64,000 nt of DNA, taken from NCBI RefSeq assembly GCF_950295315.1, contig NW_026647681.1:17408-81407 (forward strand), written 5' to 3'. Numbering within the stretch: the first letter of the stretch is position 1; each line of letters begins with the position of its first letter. The position numbers and the translations under genes are program-made. Below the pieces are notes generated by a model. It saw only the letters and a program-made list of their open reading frames with translations, had not been told where the DNA came from and did no database searches. The DNA is from Erinaceus europaeus (Eukaryota > Chordata > Mammalia > Eulipotyphla > Erinaceidae). Below, in pieces: positions 44,079 through 52,740 of this stretch.

Positions 44079-44365
44079 GGAGTCAGGTTGAAGTGCAGTG
44101 GGTTAAGTGCAGGTGGCACAAAGCACAAGGTCTGGCCTAAGGATCCTGGTTCGAGCCCCTGGCTCCCCACCTGCATGGGAGTTGCTTCACAGGCGGTGAA
44201 GCAGCTCTGCAGGTGTCTGTCTTTCTTTCCCCCTCTCTGTCTTCCTCTCCTCTCTCCACTTCTCTCTGTCCTATCCAACAACAACGATATCAATAACAAC
44301 AACAATAATAACTACAACAATAAAACAAGGGCAACAAAAGGGAATAAATAAATATTAAAAAAAAT
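44079..44365 (+). mobile_element. SINE-A with 12 bp duplication
   Basis: CTTTACAAACTG at 44,067-44,078 and 44,366-44,377. B box GGTTCGAGCCC intact. The A box is altered (GAAGTGCAGTGGG). Confidence 0.92.
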
Positions 44366-44377
44366 CTTTACAAACTG

Positions 44378-45283
44378 ATTGCAGATATGTAAGGACTCAC
44401 ATCCTGAAGTGCCCTGGGGATGAAGGAGACATTCTTGCCTTTGTAGGGCAGGGGCCACACAGAACAAGGTAAGGTGCTCAGTGGGGATGGAGAAGTTTCT
44501 AGAACAAGAGCCAAGCCTGAGCAGGCTCAATCAAGGTTAAATTCTAGCCTTGGCCTCTCTGTAGCTCTTCTGGTGATTTCAGCCTTTGCAAAGCAGTGAA
44601 CCTATGGGTGGGCTGTATTCTAAGACAGGTAGGTGGGCTGTCCAGGAGAGATGGAACTGGACGACTCAGTTGAAAGGACTCAACGCAACCGTCATAGCCC
44701 ATGGCCATAATTCCAGACTTGACTGGAGGAGGGTCCGGAATGGCTTTGCAGAATGAGTGGGGAAGAGGCCACTGGACTTCTCTCACCCAATGCTATTAAA
44801 CTCCCCCACAGGAGAAAGGAATTTGGAGAGGATGAGTTCTCCACAAAGGAGGTTGATGGGTTGCTGAGCTGGGATGTCATCAAGCCATTAACTTCTTTTG
44901 CAGAAGAGCCAAAACAACTAGTGGAGTGACTGCTAATCCAAGTGGGGTTTGATGTTTGTAACTGGACTCAGCCTGCACATGTGATCTATCCATCAGGACT
45001 TCGGCACTTGATCAGCCATCTGTGCTTTGCAGCATTTTAAATCCCATCTTGTTAGAACATGCACAGGCAAAGTAGCCTGAAGGTTCCCCCTCTTTGTAAC
45101 CCTCTCTGTGGTGGCTGGGCCTCTTTAGCAAGCTGAAGTAATGCTGTAGCAGACTGAGGACCCAGCGTATCCATTGTAGAGCCAGCCTTCTACCTGTGGA
45201 ATTGAGGAAACAAACAGGTCAGGCCTCGGGTCAAGGGACAAGTATCAGTGATGGAATTGTTATCTCTGGACACAGAAACTTAT
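44378..45283. other. Unassigned sequence
   Basis: About 0.9 kb of non-repetitive sequence without coding support. Confidence 0.45.
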
Positions 45284-45509
45284 TGGGGGCGGCTGGTGGT
45301 GCACCCGGTTGAGTGCACATGTTACAGTGCACGAGGACCCAGGTTCAAGCCCTCAGCCTCCACCTGCAGGGGGAATGCTTTGCAAGTGGTGAAGCAGTGT
45401 TGACAGGTGTCTCTCTGTCTCTCCCTCTCCATCACTCTCTTCCCTCTCAATGTCTGGCTGTCTCTATCCAGTAAATAAAATAAAGATAATAAAAAAATTT
45501 CTTTAAAAA
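45284..45509 (+). mobile_element. SINE-B, left arm of inverted pair
   Basis: Full head (GGTGGTGCACCCGGTTGAGTGC), body, and tail TATCCAGTAAATAAAATAAA. It runs tail-first into the next element. Confidence 0.9.
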
Positions 45510-45723
45510 TATTTTATTTATTTATTTATTTATTATTGGACAGAGAGAGATAAATTGAGAGGGGTGAGGGAGATAGAAAGGGACAGAGACAGAGAGACAC
45601 CTGCAGCCCTGCTTCACCACTCATGAAGCTTTCCTCTTCTGTGAGTGGGGACCAGGGACTTGAACCTGGGTCCTTGTGCACTGTAATGTGTACGCTTAAC
45701 CAGGTATGCCACCATCTGGCCCC
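45510..45723 (-). mobile_element. SINE-B, right arm of inverted pair
   Basis: Minus-strand copy with a (TTTA)n tail, lying tail to tail with the preceding plus-strand copy. Confidence 0.9.
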
Positions 45724-46014
45724 CAAATCGCTGTATTTCCATAATGAATCTGAGATTTCTGGATCCTTTATTTACCTTAAGCCAGGTCTACAATATTGGC
45801 AGAACTTTGACTCTATACCATTCATACTGGAAAGGAACCATGGACCTTTTTGCAGTGACTTCGGGGAGCATAAAACTTCACTATAGAAAAGTAAAGAATA
45901 ATGAGATCTTTGCATGATCACTCTCTGAAGTTTTCCCAAATGTTGGTTCCATTGAATAAATGATTGTTTTTTTGGGGGGATAAAAGGATTTATTTAAGAA
46001 TAAGATTGAAGTGA
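45724..46014. other. Unassigned sequence
   Basis: An 87-codon frame (45,623-45,886) starts inside the SINE and is not supported. Otherwise featureless. Confidence 0.4.
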
Positions 46015-46140
46015 AGCGGCCAGGGAGATGACCCAGTGATGGAGCACAGGACCTTCATGTATGAGACAGGAAGTTCGCGCCCTGGTAACACATATGATGG
46101 AATGGCGGTCTGGCCTCTTTCTCTTAAAAAAAGTAAACAC
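46015..46140 (+). mobile_element. SINE-C-like, diverged
   Basis: GGCCAGGGAGATGACCCAGTG and CAGGACCTTCATGTATGAG keep the order of SINE-C or SINE-D. Family assignment is uncertain. Confidence 0.5.
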
Positions 46141-46145
46141 AAATT

Positions 46146-46202
46146 ATCTATCTATGTATTTGTCATCTATCTGTCTATCTGTCTAGCTATCTATCTATCT
46201 GG
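46146..46202. repeat. (ATCT)n/(GTCT)n microsatellite
   Basis: Interrupted tetranucleotides between a plus SINE and a minus SINE-D tail. Confidence 0.88.
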
Positions 46203-46315
46203 TTTTTAGCAGAGCACTGCTTAGCTCTGGCTTATGAAGGTTCTGGTGATTTGATTTAACCTGTGACTCAAACATGAAGGTCTTTTGCATACCCATTATA
46301 TTATATTCCCAGCTC
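46203..46315 (-). mobile_element. SINE-D
   Basis: GCAGAGCACTGCTTAGCTCTGG through GGTCTTTTGCATACCCATTA. The tail has become the neighbouring microsatellite. Confidence 0.7.
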
Positions 46316-46397
46316 AATAAATCCTTTTTTAAAAAAAAGTCTGACACTTGTCAGTGTCTTCATTTTATAAATAAAAATTTTAAAAAATATAAGTAAT

Positions 46398-46680
46398 TTA
46401 AAAAATTTATTCCCTTTTGTTGCTCTTGTTGTTTTATTGTTGTAGTTATTATTGTTGTTGTAGTTGGATAGGACAGAGAGAAATGGAGAGAGCAGGGGAA
46501 GACAGAGAGGGGGAGAGAAAGACAGACACCTGAAGACCTGCTTCACTGCTTGTGAAGCAACTCCCCATGCAGGTGGGGAGCTAGTGGCTCGAACCGGGAT
46601 CCTTATGCCGGTCCTCCTTATGCCGGTCCTTGAACTTTATGTCACCTTCGCTTAACCCACTGCATTATCACCCGACTCCC
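46398..46680 (-). mobile_element. SINE-A
   Basis: Short-tail subtype. A local doubling of CTTATGCCGGTCCT lies in the head near 46,600-46,630. Confidence 0.9.
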
Positions 46681-46705
46681 AGTAAAATTATTTTTTAAAA
46701 ATGAC

Positions 46706-46836
46706 AAAATGGTGGTTCAGGAGGTGATGCAGTGGAAAGGCACTGGAGTCTCAGGCATGAGGTCCCTAGTTCAGTTCCCAGCACAGCAGAATGATGCTCT
46801 GTTTCTCTCTCATATAAATACATAGGTTTTAAAAAA
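46706..46836 (+). mobile_element. SINE-C
   Basis: GGTGGTTCAGGAGGTGATGC, CTCAGGCATGAGGTCCC and an A-rich tail. The middle is shortened. Confidence 0.72.
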
Positions 46837-46844
46837 TAACTTTG

Positions 46845-47165
46845 AGGGAGTTGGGCGGTAGCGCAGCCAGTTAAATGCACGTGGTACAAAGAGCAAGGAC
46901 TGGCTTAAGGATCCCGGTTCGAGCCTCCGGCTCCCCACCTGCAGGGGAGTCGCTTCCCAGGTGGTGAACCAGGTCTGCAGGTGTCTATCTTTCTCTCCCC
47001 CTCTCTGTCTTCCCCTCCTCTCTCCATTTCTCTCTGTCCTATCCAACAACAACAACGGCAGCAATAACAACAACAATAACTACAACAACAATAAAAAAGA
47101 CAACAAGGGCAACAAAAAGGAAAATAAATAAAATAAAATAAATACTTTCTAGAAAAAACATTATT
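46845..47165 (+). mobile_element. SINE-A
   Basis: Intact B box (GGTTCGAGCC). AAAAAATAACTT appears just before and again at about 47,166-47,177, a probable duplication. Tail (AATAA)n. Confidence 0.9.
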
Positions 47166-47194
47166 AAAAAATAACTTAAAAAATAAAGCTAATA

Positions 47195-47400
47195 AAACTG
47201 GCAATTCATCTCCTGGGGATATGAAGCACACCCAACAAAATAATCTGTGGAGACTAGTGTTCATAGCAGCACAACTTGCAATAGCCAAAGCCTGGAAGCA
47301 ATTCAGGTATCTAATCACTGATGAGGGGCTGAGAAAACTGTGGTCTAGATACACAACGGAATACTACTCAGCTGTCAAGAACGATAACTTCCAGAAGACC
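47195..47400 (+). mobile_element. LINE-1 ORF2 C-terminal piece
   Basis: The plus-strand frame from 47,221 reads MKHTQQNNLWRLVFIAAQLA ... TTEYYSAVKNDNF, matching the ORF2 C-terminus of the element at 17.2 kb (CTHMFLAAQFVIAKTWKQ ... TMEYYSAVKNGDF). Both ends are truncated and no 3'UTR is attached. Confidence 0.85.
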
Positions 47401-47747
47401 TGGGGACATTGAACAGGGAGGTTTAGAAATTGGCCAGGCAATTCTATCAGCCGCAGACAGGAAGCAACCACACACAATGTCACCACAAAGCCAGCCTGAG
47501 GGGGTCACCACTTCCTCTTTGGCAGTTCAAGCTGCTTGATGTGACCCTGGTCAGAGAAGCCTTGGAGCTCATTACGGAGCTGTGGTTGCCACCGTCTGCC
47601 AGGAGTCACTTTCTTCTGTTCTCTGTGGGCCATCAGCTCCTGGTTTGGGTGCAGGGGCATGCATCACTTGGAGACACCGAGGCTCTGAGGTATGGGAGAG
47701 GGCTTGGCACTGTGAGGGCGCAGAGTCCTACCAAGGGATGGGGATGG
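47401..47747. other. Unassigned sequence
   Basis: Moderately GC-rich. The 139-codon frame from 47,430 ends inside the next SINE and is probably chance. Confidence 0.4.
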
Positions 47748-47765
47748 CAGAAGGGCTCATTTCTT

Positions 47766-48055
47766 TATTTTCTTTATTTAATATTTATTTCACCTTTTGT
47801 TGCCCATATTGTTTTTTATTGCTGTAGTTATTATTGTTGTTGGTATTGATGTCGTTGTTAGATAGGACAGAGAGAAATGGAGAGGAGGGGAAGACAGAGA
47901 GGGGGAGAGAAAGATAGACACCTGCAGACCTGCTTCACCGCCTGTGAAGCGACTCCCCTGCAGGTGGGGAGGTGAGGGTTAGAACCCAGATCCTTACGCC
48001 CAGCCTTGCACTTTGCACCGCCTGCGCTTAACCGGCTGAGCTACCGCTGGACTCC
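47766..48055 (-). mobile_element. SINE-A with 18 bp duplication
   Basis: CAGAAGGGCTCATTTCTT (47,748-47,765) and CAGAAGGACTCATTTCTT (48,056-48,073). Short-tail subtype. Confidence 0.93.
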
Positions 48056-48109
48056 CAGAAGGACTCATTTCTTCCTATATCTATTGGCTTTTTGCATCTT
48101 TCTCTCTTT

Positions 48110-48233
48110 CTTGCTTAGTTTTTACCGGAACACTGCTCAGCTCTAGTTTATGGTGGTGCAGGAGATTGAACCTGGGATTTCAGAGGCTCAGGCATGAAAA
48201 TTTCTTTGCATAACCATTATGTTATCTACCCTC
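48110..48233 (-). mobile_element. SINE-D
   Basis: ACACTGCTCAGCTCTAGTTT, GATTGAACCTGGGATTTC and TTTGCATAACCATTATG in order. Confidence 0.75.
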
Positions 48234-48239
48234 CACCCA

Positions 48240-48375
48240 GTTTGGATCACTTCTTTGGTGATTGTCATAGAAATGCAAATAAAGACAACAGTCAGATGCC
48301 ACTTCACTCCTGTAAGAATGGCATACAAGAGAAAGGGCAGTAACAAATCTGGGGAGGTTGTGGGGACCACGGGGC
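48240..48375 (+). mobile_element. LINE-1 ORF2 fragment
   Basis: GATTGTCATAGAAATGCAAA and CACTTCACTCCTGTAAGAATG match the plus-sense version of 17,600-17,710. A short internal ORF2 piece. Confidence 0.8.
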
Positions 48376-48560
48376 GGGAACATCATGAGCAGTGAAGCAG
48401 GGCTGCAGAGATCTCTCACTCTCCTCTATCTCCTCTTGCCATCTCATTTTCTCTCTGTCTCTAGTCAGTAAGAAAAAGTTATAAAAGGCCTTAGGAATGG
48501 TGATGTGGTAAAGGCATTGAGTACTAGAGATAAATCTGGTGGCATTAAAAAAATAAAAGA
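48376..48560 (+). mobile_element. SINE-B-like 3' half
   Basis: CATGAGCAGTGAAGCAGGGC, the CT-rich body and the alternative 3' module (GGCCTTAGGAATGGTGATG). It joins LINE-1 sequence without a head. Confidence 0.65.
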
Positions 48561-48563
48561 ACA

Positions 48564-48850
48564 GGGGGTCGGGCGGTAGCCCAGCGGGTTTAGGGCACGT
48601 GGTGCAAAACGCAAAGACCCACGGATGGATCCCGGTTTGAGCCCCTAGCTCTCCACCTGTAGGGGAGTCGCGGTGAAGCAGGTCTGCAGGTGTCTGTCTT
48701 TCTCTCCCCCTCTCTGTCTTCCCCTCCTCTCTCCATTTCTCTCTGTCCTATCTAACAACAACGACATCAATAACAACAACAATAGTAACTACAACAATAA
48801 AAAACAAGGCAACAAAAAGGACAATAAATATAAAAATTATTTTAAAAAGA
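48564..48850 (+). mobile_element. SINE-A with internal deletion
   Basis: GGGGAGTCG joins directly to CGGTGAAGCAGG, removing CTTCACAGG. The B box is GGTTTGAGCCC and the A box is mutated (GTAGCCCAGCGGG). Confidence 0.9.
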
Positions 48851-49034
48851 AATAAAGCTTGTTATTGAATAATAATAAAAATTAAGAAACAACAATGATA
48901 AAATAAAATAAAGTAGAATCATTCAAAAATTCATTTCCAATTTCTTGCCTTCTGGAAAATGCTTAGAATTTTACACTGCTGAAGGATAATTAAAAAACGA
49001 ACATTTATTTATTTAGTATTTTATTTTACTTAAT

Positions 49035-49090
49035 TAATTTCCATATTGGGGGATTAATGGTTTACAGTTGATAGTGAAATACAATAGTTT
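49035..49090 (-). mobile_element. LINE-1 3' tip
   Basis: The last 60 bp of the short-3'UTR type (GGGGGATTAATGGTTTACAG), truncated by the following SINE-A. Confidence 0.65.
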
Positions 49091-49380
49091 GGGGGACCGG
49101 GTGGTAGCGCAGCAGTATAGTGCACATGGCACGAAGTGCAAAGACTGGTGTAGGGATCCCGGTTCGAGGCCCCCTCTCCCATCAGGGGAGTCACTTTACA
49201 AGCAGTGAAGCAGGTCTGCAGGTGTCTGTCTTTTTCTCCCCCTCTGTCTTCCCCTCCTCTCCATTTCTCTCTGTCCTATCCAACAACAACGACATCAATT
49301 ACAATAACAATAATAACTACAACAATAAAAAGGTCAATAAAAGGGAAAATAAATAAATACATAAAAATTAATTTTAAAAA
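49091..49380 (+). mobile_element. SINE-A
   Basis: A box GGTGGTAGCGCAGCAG, B box GGTTCGAGGCC. The CCCACCTGCAG section is shortened to CTCCCATCAG. Confidence 0.9.
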
Positions 49381-49439
49381 GAGTAACTTCATCACTAGTT
49401 CTTCAGTTTAACCCTCAGCAGCCATATTTAAATTTTCTT

Positions 49440-50130
49440 ATGTGTTTGTTGATAGTTGTGAGGTCTGGTTGGTGGCGAAAGGGACCTGACAGAAAAAGCG
49501 AGGCCGCTAATATTATCAAGCAGGGCTCTATCCGGGTGCTACAGGGTGAGGTTCACGGTCTGAAAGAGAGAGTAGGGCCATGAAGTCTTGTCCACCGTCA
49601 GGGGAGGGAGGTTTTTTTTTAAATTTTTTTTTTTAGGAAAACTTCATTTTATTTTATTTAAAAAAAGGAAACACTGACAAAACCATAGGATAAGAGGGGT
49701 ACAACTCCACACAATTCCCACCACCAAAACTTCTTAACCCATCAGGAGGGAGATTCTTATATAAGGAGGAGAACAAGGAAGTTAAGTGAGAGTCCAGTGG
49801 GGATTTTCCATGACTGTAATTCTGGTGGGGCTGTGGTTTCACTAAACTGCTAGCCTCCAGCAAGCATTCCAGGGACAGGCTGTTTTTGCCTGGCTCCACA
49901 TTCTCAAGGCTGAGTGTTTTTAGCCTCAGGCGTCTTCAATGGTCAGGCCCTCCCAGACCTATCAGTAGTCATTTTGTTTTAGTGAAATAATCAGTCATGT
50001 GGCTGTAGGCATTAAACAAACTGCTCACAGTCCCAAGTGTAGGTTCTGTCCTTTGACAGATGTTTATAGATAGTTCTGAACTCATTTGCCAGGAAAATGG
50101 CTTACAGTCTATACCTTGGATTTACTTCGT
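49440..50130. other. Unassigned unit split by a LINE-1 3' tip
   Basis: A LINE-1 long-3'UTR terminus on the minus strand (49,613-49,740; AGGGGTACAACTCCACACAA) interrupts sequence that resumes as AGGAGGGAGATTCTTATATAAGG. GTCAGGGGAGGGAG and ATCAGGAGGGAG look like its duplication. The host sequence has a TATATAAGG motif and may be an old LTR, which I cannot confirm. Confidence 0.45.
49613..49740 (-). mobile_element. LINE-1 long-3'UTR terminus
   Basis: Poly(A) on the minus strand at 49,613-49,635, then AAACCATAGGATAAGAGGGG. Only about 100 bp of 3'UTR was copied, an extreme 5' truncation. Confidence 0.8.
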
Positions 50131-50131
50131 C

Positions 50132-50132
<1 letters not shown>

Positions 50133-50162
<30 letters not shown>

Positions 50163-50167
50163 TATAA
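50133..50167. repeat. A-run then (TA)n
   Basis: A13 followed by about ten TA units. Confidence 0.93.
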
Positions 50168-50530
50168 ATGGTATGGGGGGGGGAGAAGGGGTTGAGACCC
50201 AGGGGTAGAGAGACACAGAGAGACACCCATCTCTGAGGGCCAAGACAAGATGATTGGAAGGAAAGCTGGGGGTGACCAGCAGACCAATGAGTCAGCCTGG
50301 GACCAGTGCACCAGAGTCCAGGCTGGTACTGTATCCACAGGCCAACGGGGAGGGGTGGTGGTGGTGGTGGTGGGGTTATGGGGCAGGAAGGTTGGGTGGT
50401 CACGCTGTGCAGTCACCGAGTTGTGGTTGAGGCTTCATCGTGTGTCTTGCTGTGTTTGGAACTCCAGACACAGCAGAGTCAACTGCTCCAGGAAAGGTCA
50501 GGAAGTTTAGCAATCACTTCCTCATTCTGA
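50168..50530. other. Unassigned, with (GGT)n
   Basis: GTGGTGGTGGTGGTGGTGGGG at about 50,353-50,375 is a possible G-quadruplex former. The rest is unclassified. Confidence 0.45.
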
Positions 50531-50533
50531 GTG

Positions 50534-50536
<3 letters not shown>

Positions 50537-50589
<53 letters not shown>

Positions 50590-50599
50590 CGCTCTCTCG

Positions 50600-50651
<52 letters not shown>
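50537..50651. repeat. Compound (AC)n-(AT)n-T microsatellite
   Basis: About 25 AC units, a short spacer (TCGCTCTCTCGCCGC), about 17 AT units and a T17 run. Confidence 0.95.
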
Positions 50652-50689
50652 CTGGACTCTATCAATCAATCAAAATTCTGAATGCTTGC

Positions 50690-50815
50690 TTCAGGCCTCC
50701 CAGCCCCCACCTACAAAGCAAAAGCTTGGGAACAGTTAAGCAGTGTTGCATGTAGCTTTTCTTCTCTCCTCCATCCCTCTCAAACTTTGTTTTATCAAAT
50801 AAATAAATAAATAAA
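50690..50815 (+). mobile_element. SINE-B 3' part
   Basis: CCCCCACCTACAAAGCAAAAGC, the CT body and an AAATAAATAAATAAATAAAA tail. Head missing. Confidence 0.65.
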
Positions 50816-50956
50816 ATGGCGGGGAGGCTGGGTCAGCCTACTCTGCCACTGGAGGAAGACGGGCTCTGAAATGAGTGCAGCCTAGAATGTCCCCAAGCTG
50901 TGACCATGGACTGCCAGCTCAGACTGCCAGAGACTCAGGGGTGACACAGGCTCCTG

Positions 50957-51160
50957 GATAAATGTGAATAGACATGTGCCCTGAGTCAGGTTGATGGGGT
51001 ACACAGTTAATTTTATTCATAGGTTTTTTTTTTTTTCAAAAATGGAACTCCTCTGCCCTGATCCAGCTTTCTCAACTCTGACACCATCTTGCCAGACACT
51101 ATTTTTGTCCGCTTCCATGCTAGTTATCAAGCTCAAGCAAAAACTAGGCACACGTCTAAA
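50957..51160 (+). mobile_element. LINE-1 3'UTR fragment
   Basis: Its reverse complement matches 42,530-43,170 with internal loss (AGACATGTGCCCTGAGTCAG, CCTGATCCAGCTTTCTCAAC, GTTATCAAGCTCAAGCAAAAA). A T15 run interrupts it. Confidence 0.75.
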
Positions 51161-51381
51161 AGAGGCTTCTTCTCTTCTTTCCACCTTGTTCATAAATAAA
51201 AAGTTCTGCATGCAAGTAAATGTCCCTTAGGTGGGCTTTTTCACGCTTCACATGCCTGAGGTCCTGGGTTAGAGATCCGGTCCTTGTAATAAAGTAATAA
51301 AATATAGACTTGGTTTACAGATGATGCGGGCAATGACATCCTGCAGAGCCCCGACAGGGTGCACAGTAGCCATGAAAGGGT

Positions 51382-51395
51382 GTTGCCTGGGAGAC
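51382..51395. promoter_or_regulatory. X-box-like motif 1 (RFX)
   Basis: GTTGCCTGGGAGAC, read on the other strand as GTCTCCCAGGCAAC: two RFX half-sites with a 2 bp spacer. Looser than motif 2. Confidence 0.5.
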
Positions 51396-51449
51396 CCCTT
51401 CTTGTTGAGGGGAGTCCTGGGCGGAGCCCGCGCAGGGGGAGGAGGCTGC

Positions 51450-51459
51450 GGGGCGGGGC
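51450..51459 (+). promoter_or_regulatory. GC box (Sp/KLF)
   Basis: GGGGCGGGGC, a consensus Sp1-family site, 8 bp before the second X-box. Confidence 0.6.
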
Positions 51460-51466
51460 GTCGCCC

Positions 51467-51480
51467 GTCGCCATGGCAAC
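51467..51480. promoter_or_regulatory. X-box motif 2 (RFX), full consensus
   Basis: GTCGCCATGGCAAC fits the symmetric GTYNCCATRGNAAC X-box at every position. RFX2/RFX3 sites of this form are typical of promoters of ciliary genes. It lies 165 bp upstream of the ATG at 51,632. Confidence 0.75.
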
Positions 51481-51631
51481 CGTGTGAGCTGCAAACCGAC
51501 GGCCAGCCCGGTGACCTGCGGCCACTGCAGACTTCAGGCCGCAGTGCGGACTGGGGACAGGAGCCGAGCAGCGCCCCGCCGGCCGCCACCCGGGAGCGTG
51601 TCCCCGTCGAACGCCCGCCTGAAGCAGCGCC

Positions 51632-51883
51632 ATGGACAAGCAGGTGCGGGAGTACCCGAGGCCCGGCGGCTTCCACGCGGCCTCCCTCCTCACTGCGCAT
51701 GCCCATCCTCCCTTGCCAGGAGCTCCGGGCTCCCACGCCTTGCTTCCTTACTCGCGCTGCGCATGCGCGACCGTCCGTTGCCCTGAGTTCCCGGCCCTCT
51801 GGCCTTGTTGGCTCTATTCCTGCTGCGCATGCGCGTCCTCGGAGCTTTTCCACTCCCCCAGGCTCGGGTGGTTTGCGCAGTGA
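51632..51883 (+). CDS. Putative first coding exon in CpG island, gene unidentified
   Basis: The ATG at 51,632 lies in a strong Kozak context (GCGCCATGG, G at -3 and +4), 165 bp downstream of the consensus X-box. The frame reads MDKQVREYPRPGGFHAAS and stays open for 83 codons to 51,883. I do not recognise the protein. The later part runs through the NRF1 motif array and is Cys/Ala/Pro-rich, so the real coding part may stop earlier at a splice donor. CAG|GTGCGG at 51,643/51,644 is one candidate and would leave only four codons. No downstream exon is recognisable in the remaining 12 kb. Alternatives: a non-coding first exon, a short upstream ORF, or a minus-strand gene using the same promoter. 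Confidence 0.25.
   Translation: MDKQVREYPRPGGFHAASLLTAHAHPPLPGAPGSHALLPYSRCACATVRCPEFPALWPCWLYSCCACASSELFHSPRLGWFAQ
51695..51702. promoter_or_regulatory. NRF1-type half motif
   Basis: GCGCATGC within ACTGCGCATGCCC. First and weakest of three. Confidence 0.5.
51759..51768. promoter_or_regulatory. NRF1 consensus motif
   Basis: GCGCATGCGC, the full palindromic NRF1 site, 64 bp after the first motif. Confidence 0.65.
51825..51834. promoter_or_regulatory. NRF1 consensus motif
   Basis: GCGCATGCGC again, 66 bp after the previous one, in the same CTGCGCATGCGCG context. Confidence 0.65.
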
Positions 51884-51967
51884 TGGGCAGCTTGGCTTCT
51901 ATGTTTTGGGTTCCGCTTCTGAGCCTGGGGCCTGCGAGAGCGCTTGCACGAACCGGCAGGACGGGTG

Positions 51968-52110
51968 GTGGTCATTAGCATAATGATTATGCAAAGAGAA
52001 TTTCATGCCTGAGGCTGGTTCCAAAGTCTCAGGTTCAATCCTCCGCCCACGATAAACCTGAGCTGAACAGTGCTCTGGTTAGGAACAAAAATAAAAACTT
52101 GCAGGGCTAG
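51968..52110 (+). mobile_element. SINE-D at island edge
   Basis: GTGGTCATTAGCATAATGATTATGCAAAGAG, B-box-like GGTTCAATCC and ACAGTGCTCTGG. It closes the CpG island on its right. Confidence 0.82.
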
Positions 52111-52730
52111 AGTTACTGGGTTTTGCTTTTTAAGTTCTGTAGGTTTGTCTCAGGGGTGGTGTTCTGTCTTGTCCACCTGGTCACCCTTAAAATAAATGCT
52201 CAGGCAGTTACAGGCACCAGGATGGCCCCTCGTTTCCTTTCCCTTTCCCTTCTCTCCCTGCAGGCTCTTACTGCAGAAAGACCCCAGGTTTTGGGAGGGG
52301 GGGGGGGCGCGGACTGGACATTTTTGGTCACATAAGCGAGCCTCACAGATAACTAGTCCAGGTGTGGCGGAGGCTGCTTTTGCATCAAGCGTGTTGGCGG
52401 TTACTAGCTCAACTGAGGTGTGAATAATAGCAAATGTTTAGTTTCCCTGGAGAAAGAGAGGAGGACTGGGGGTGGGGGTGCTGCAGCCGTGTTGTTTAGT
52501 CGGGTGGGTGGGGGCGTGGTTATTTCAGCGCGGGAGCACAGTGGGTGAGAAAGTTTGCAAAGGACTCTGCACTGCAAACTGGTGACACTTACTTCATTTA
52601 GTGGTGCTTGCTCTCTCGGAAAGAAACGAATGTGGAATGATAAACATAATTGGTGCTGATTTGGGATGTTTACCTTGCTCAGAATTCACCCTCTTAATCG
52701 TGAGAATGCCTTGTTAAGGTAGACTCAGGG
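52111..52730. other. Unassigned, GC-shore sequence
   Basis: Downstream of the CpG island and still with scattered CpG. Contains a G12 run near 52,300 and GGGGGCGTGGTT near 52,511 (KLF-like). Could be first-intron sequence. No exon recognised. Confidence 0.45.
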
Positions 52731-52740
52731 CCATGCTCTT

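Larger units (their letters stand above)
51310..51960. promoter_or_regulatory. CpG island, probable gene promoter
   Basis: The only stretch in the window with unique sequence, high GC and abundant unmutated CpG (for example GGGGCGGGGCGTCGCCCGTCGCC and TACTCGCGCTGCGCATGCGCG). CpG retention this dense in a mammalian genome usually marks a promoter unmethylated in the germline. It contains a GC box, two RFX X-box-like motifs, three NRF1-type motifs and an ATG in strong Kozak context, and has no TATA box. The order X-box, GC box, ATG, NRF1 motifs fits a plus-strand transcript, but a bidirectional promoter is possible. Confidence 0.85.

Noticed and set aside
51269..51983. Long frames on both strands across the CpG island (194 codons minus, 220 codons plus)
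   Set aside because: High GC makes stop codons rare. The frames overlap each other antisense and extend into flanking repeats. Only the ATG at 51,632 has supporting context.
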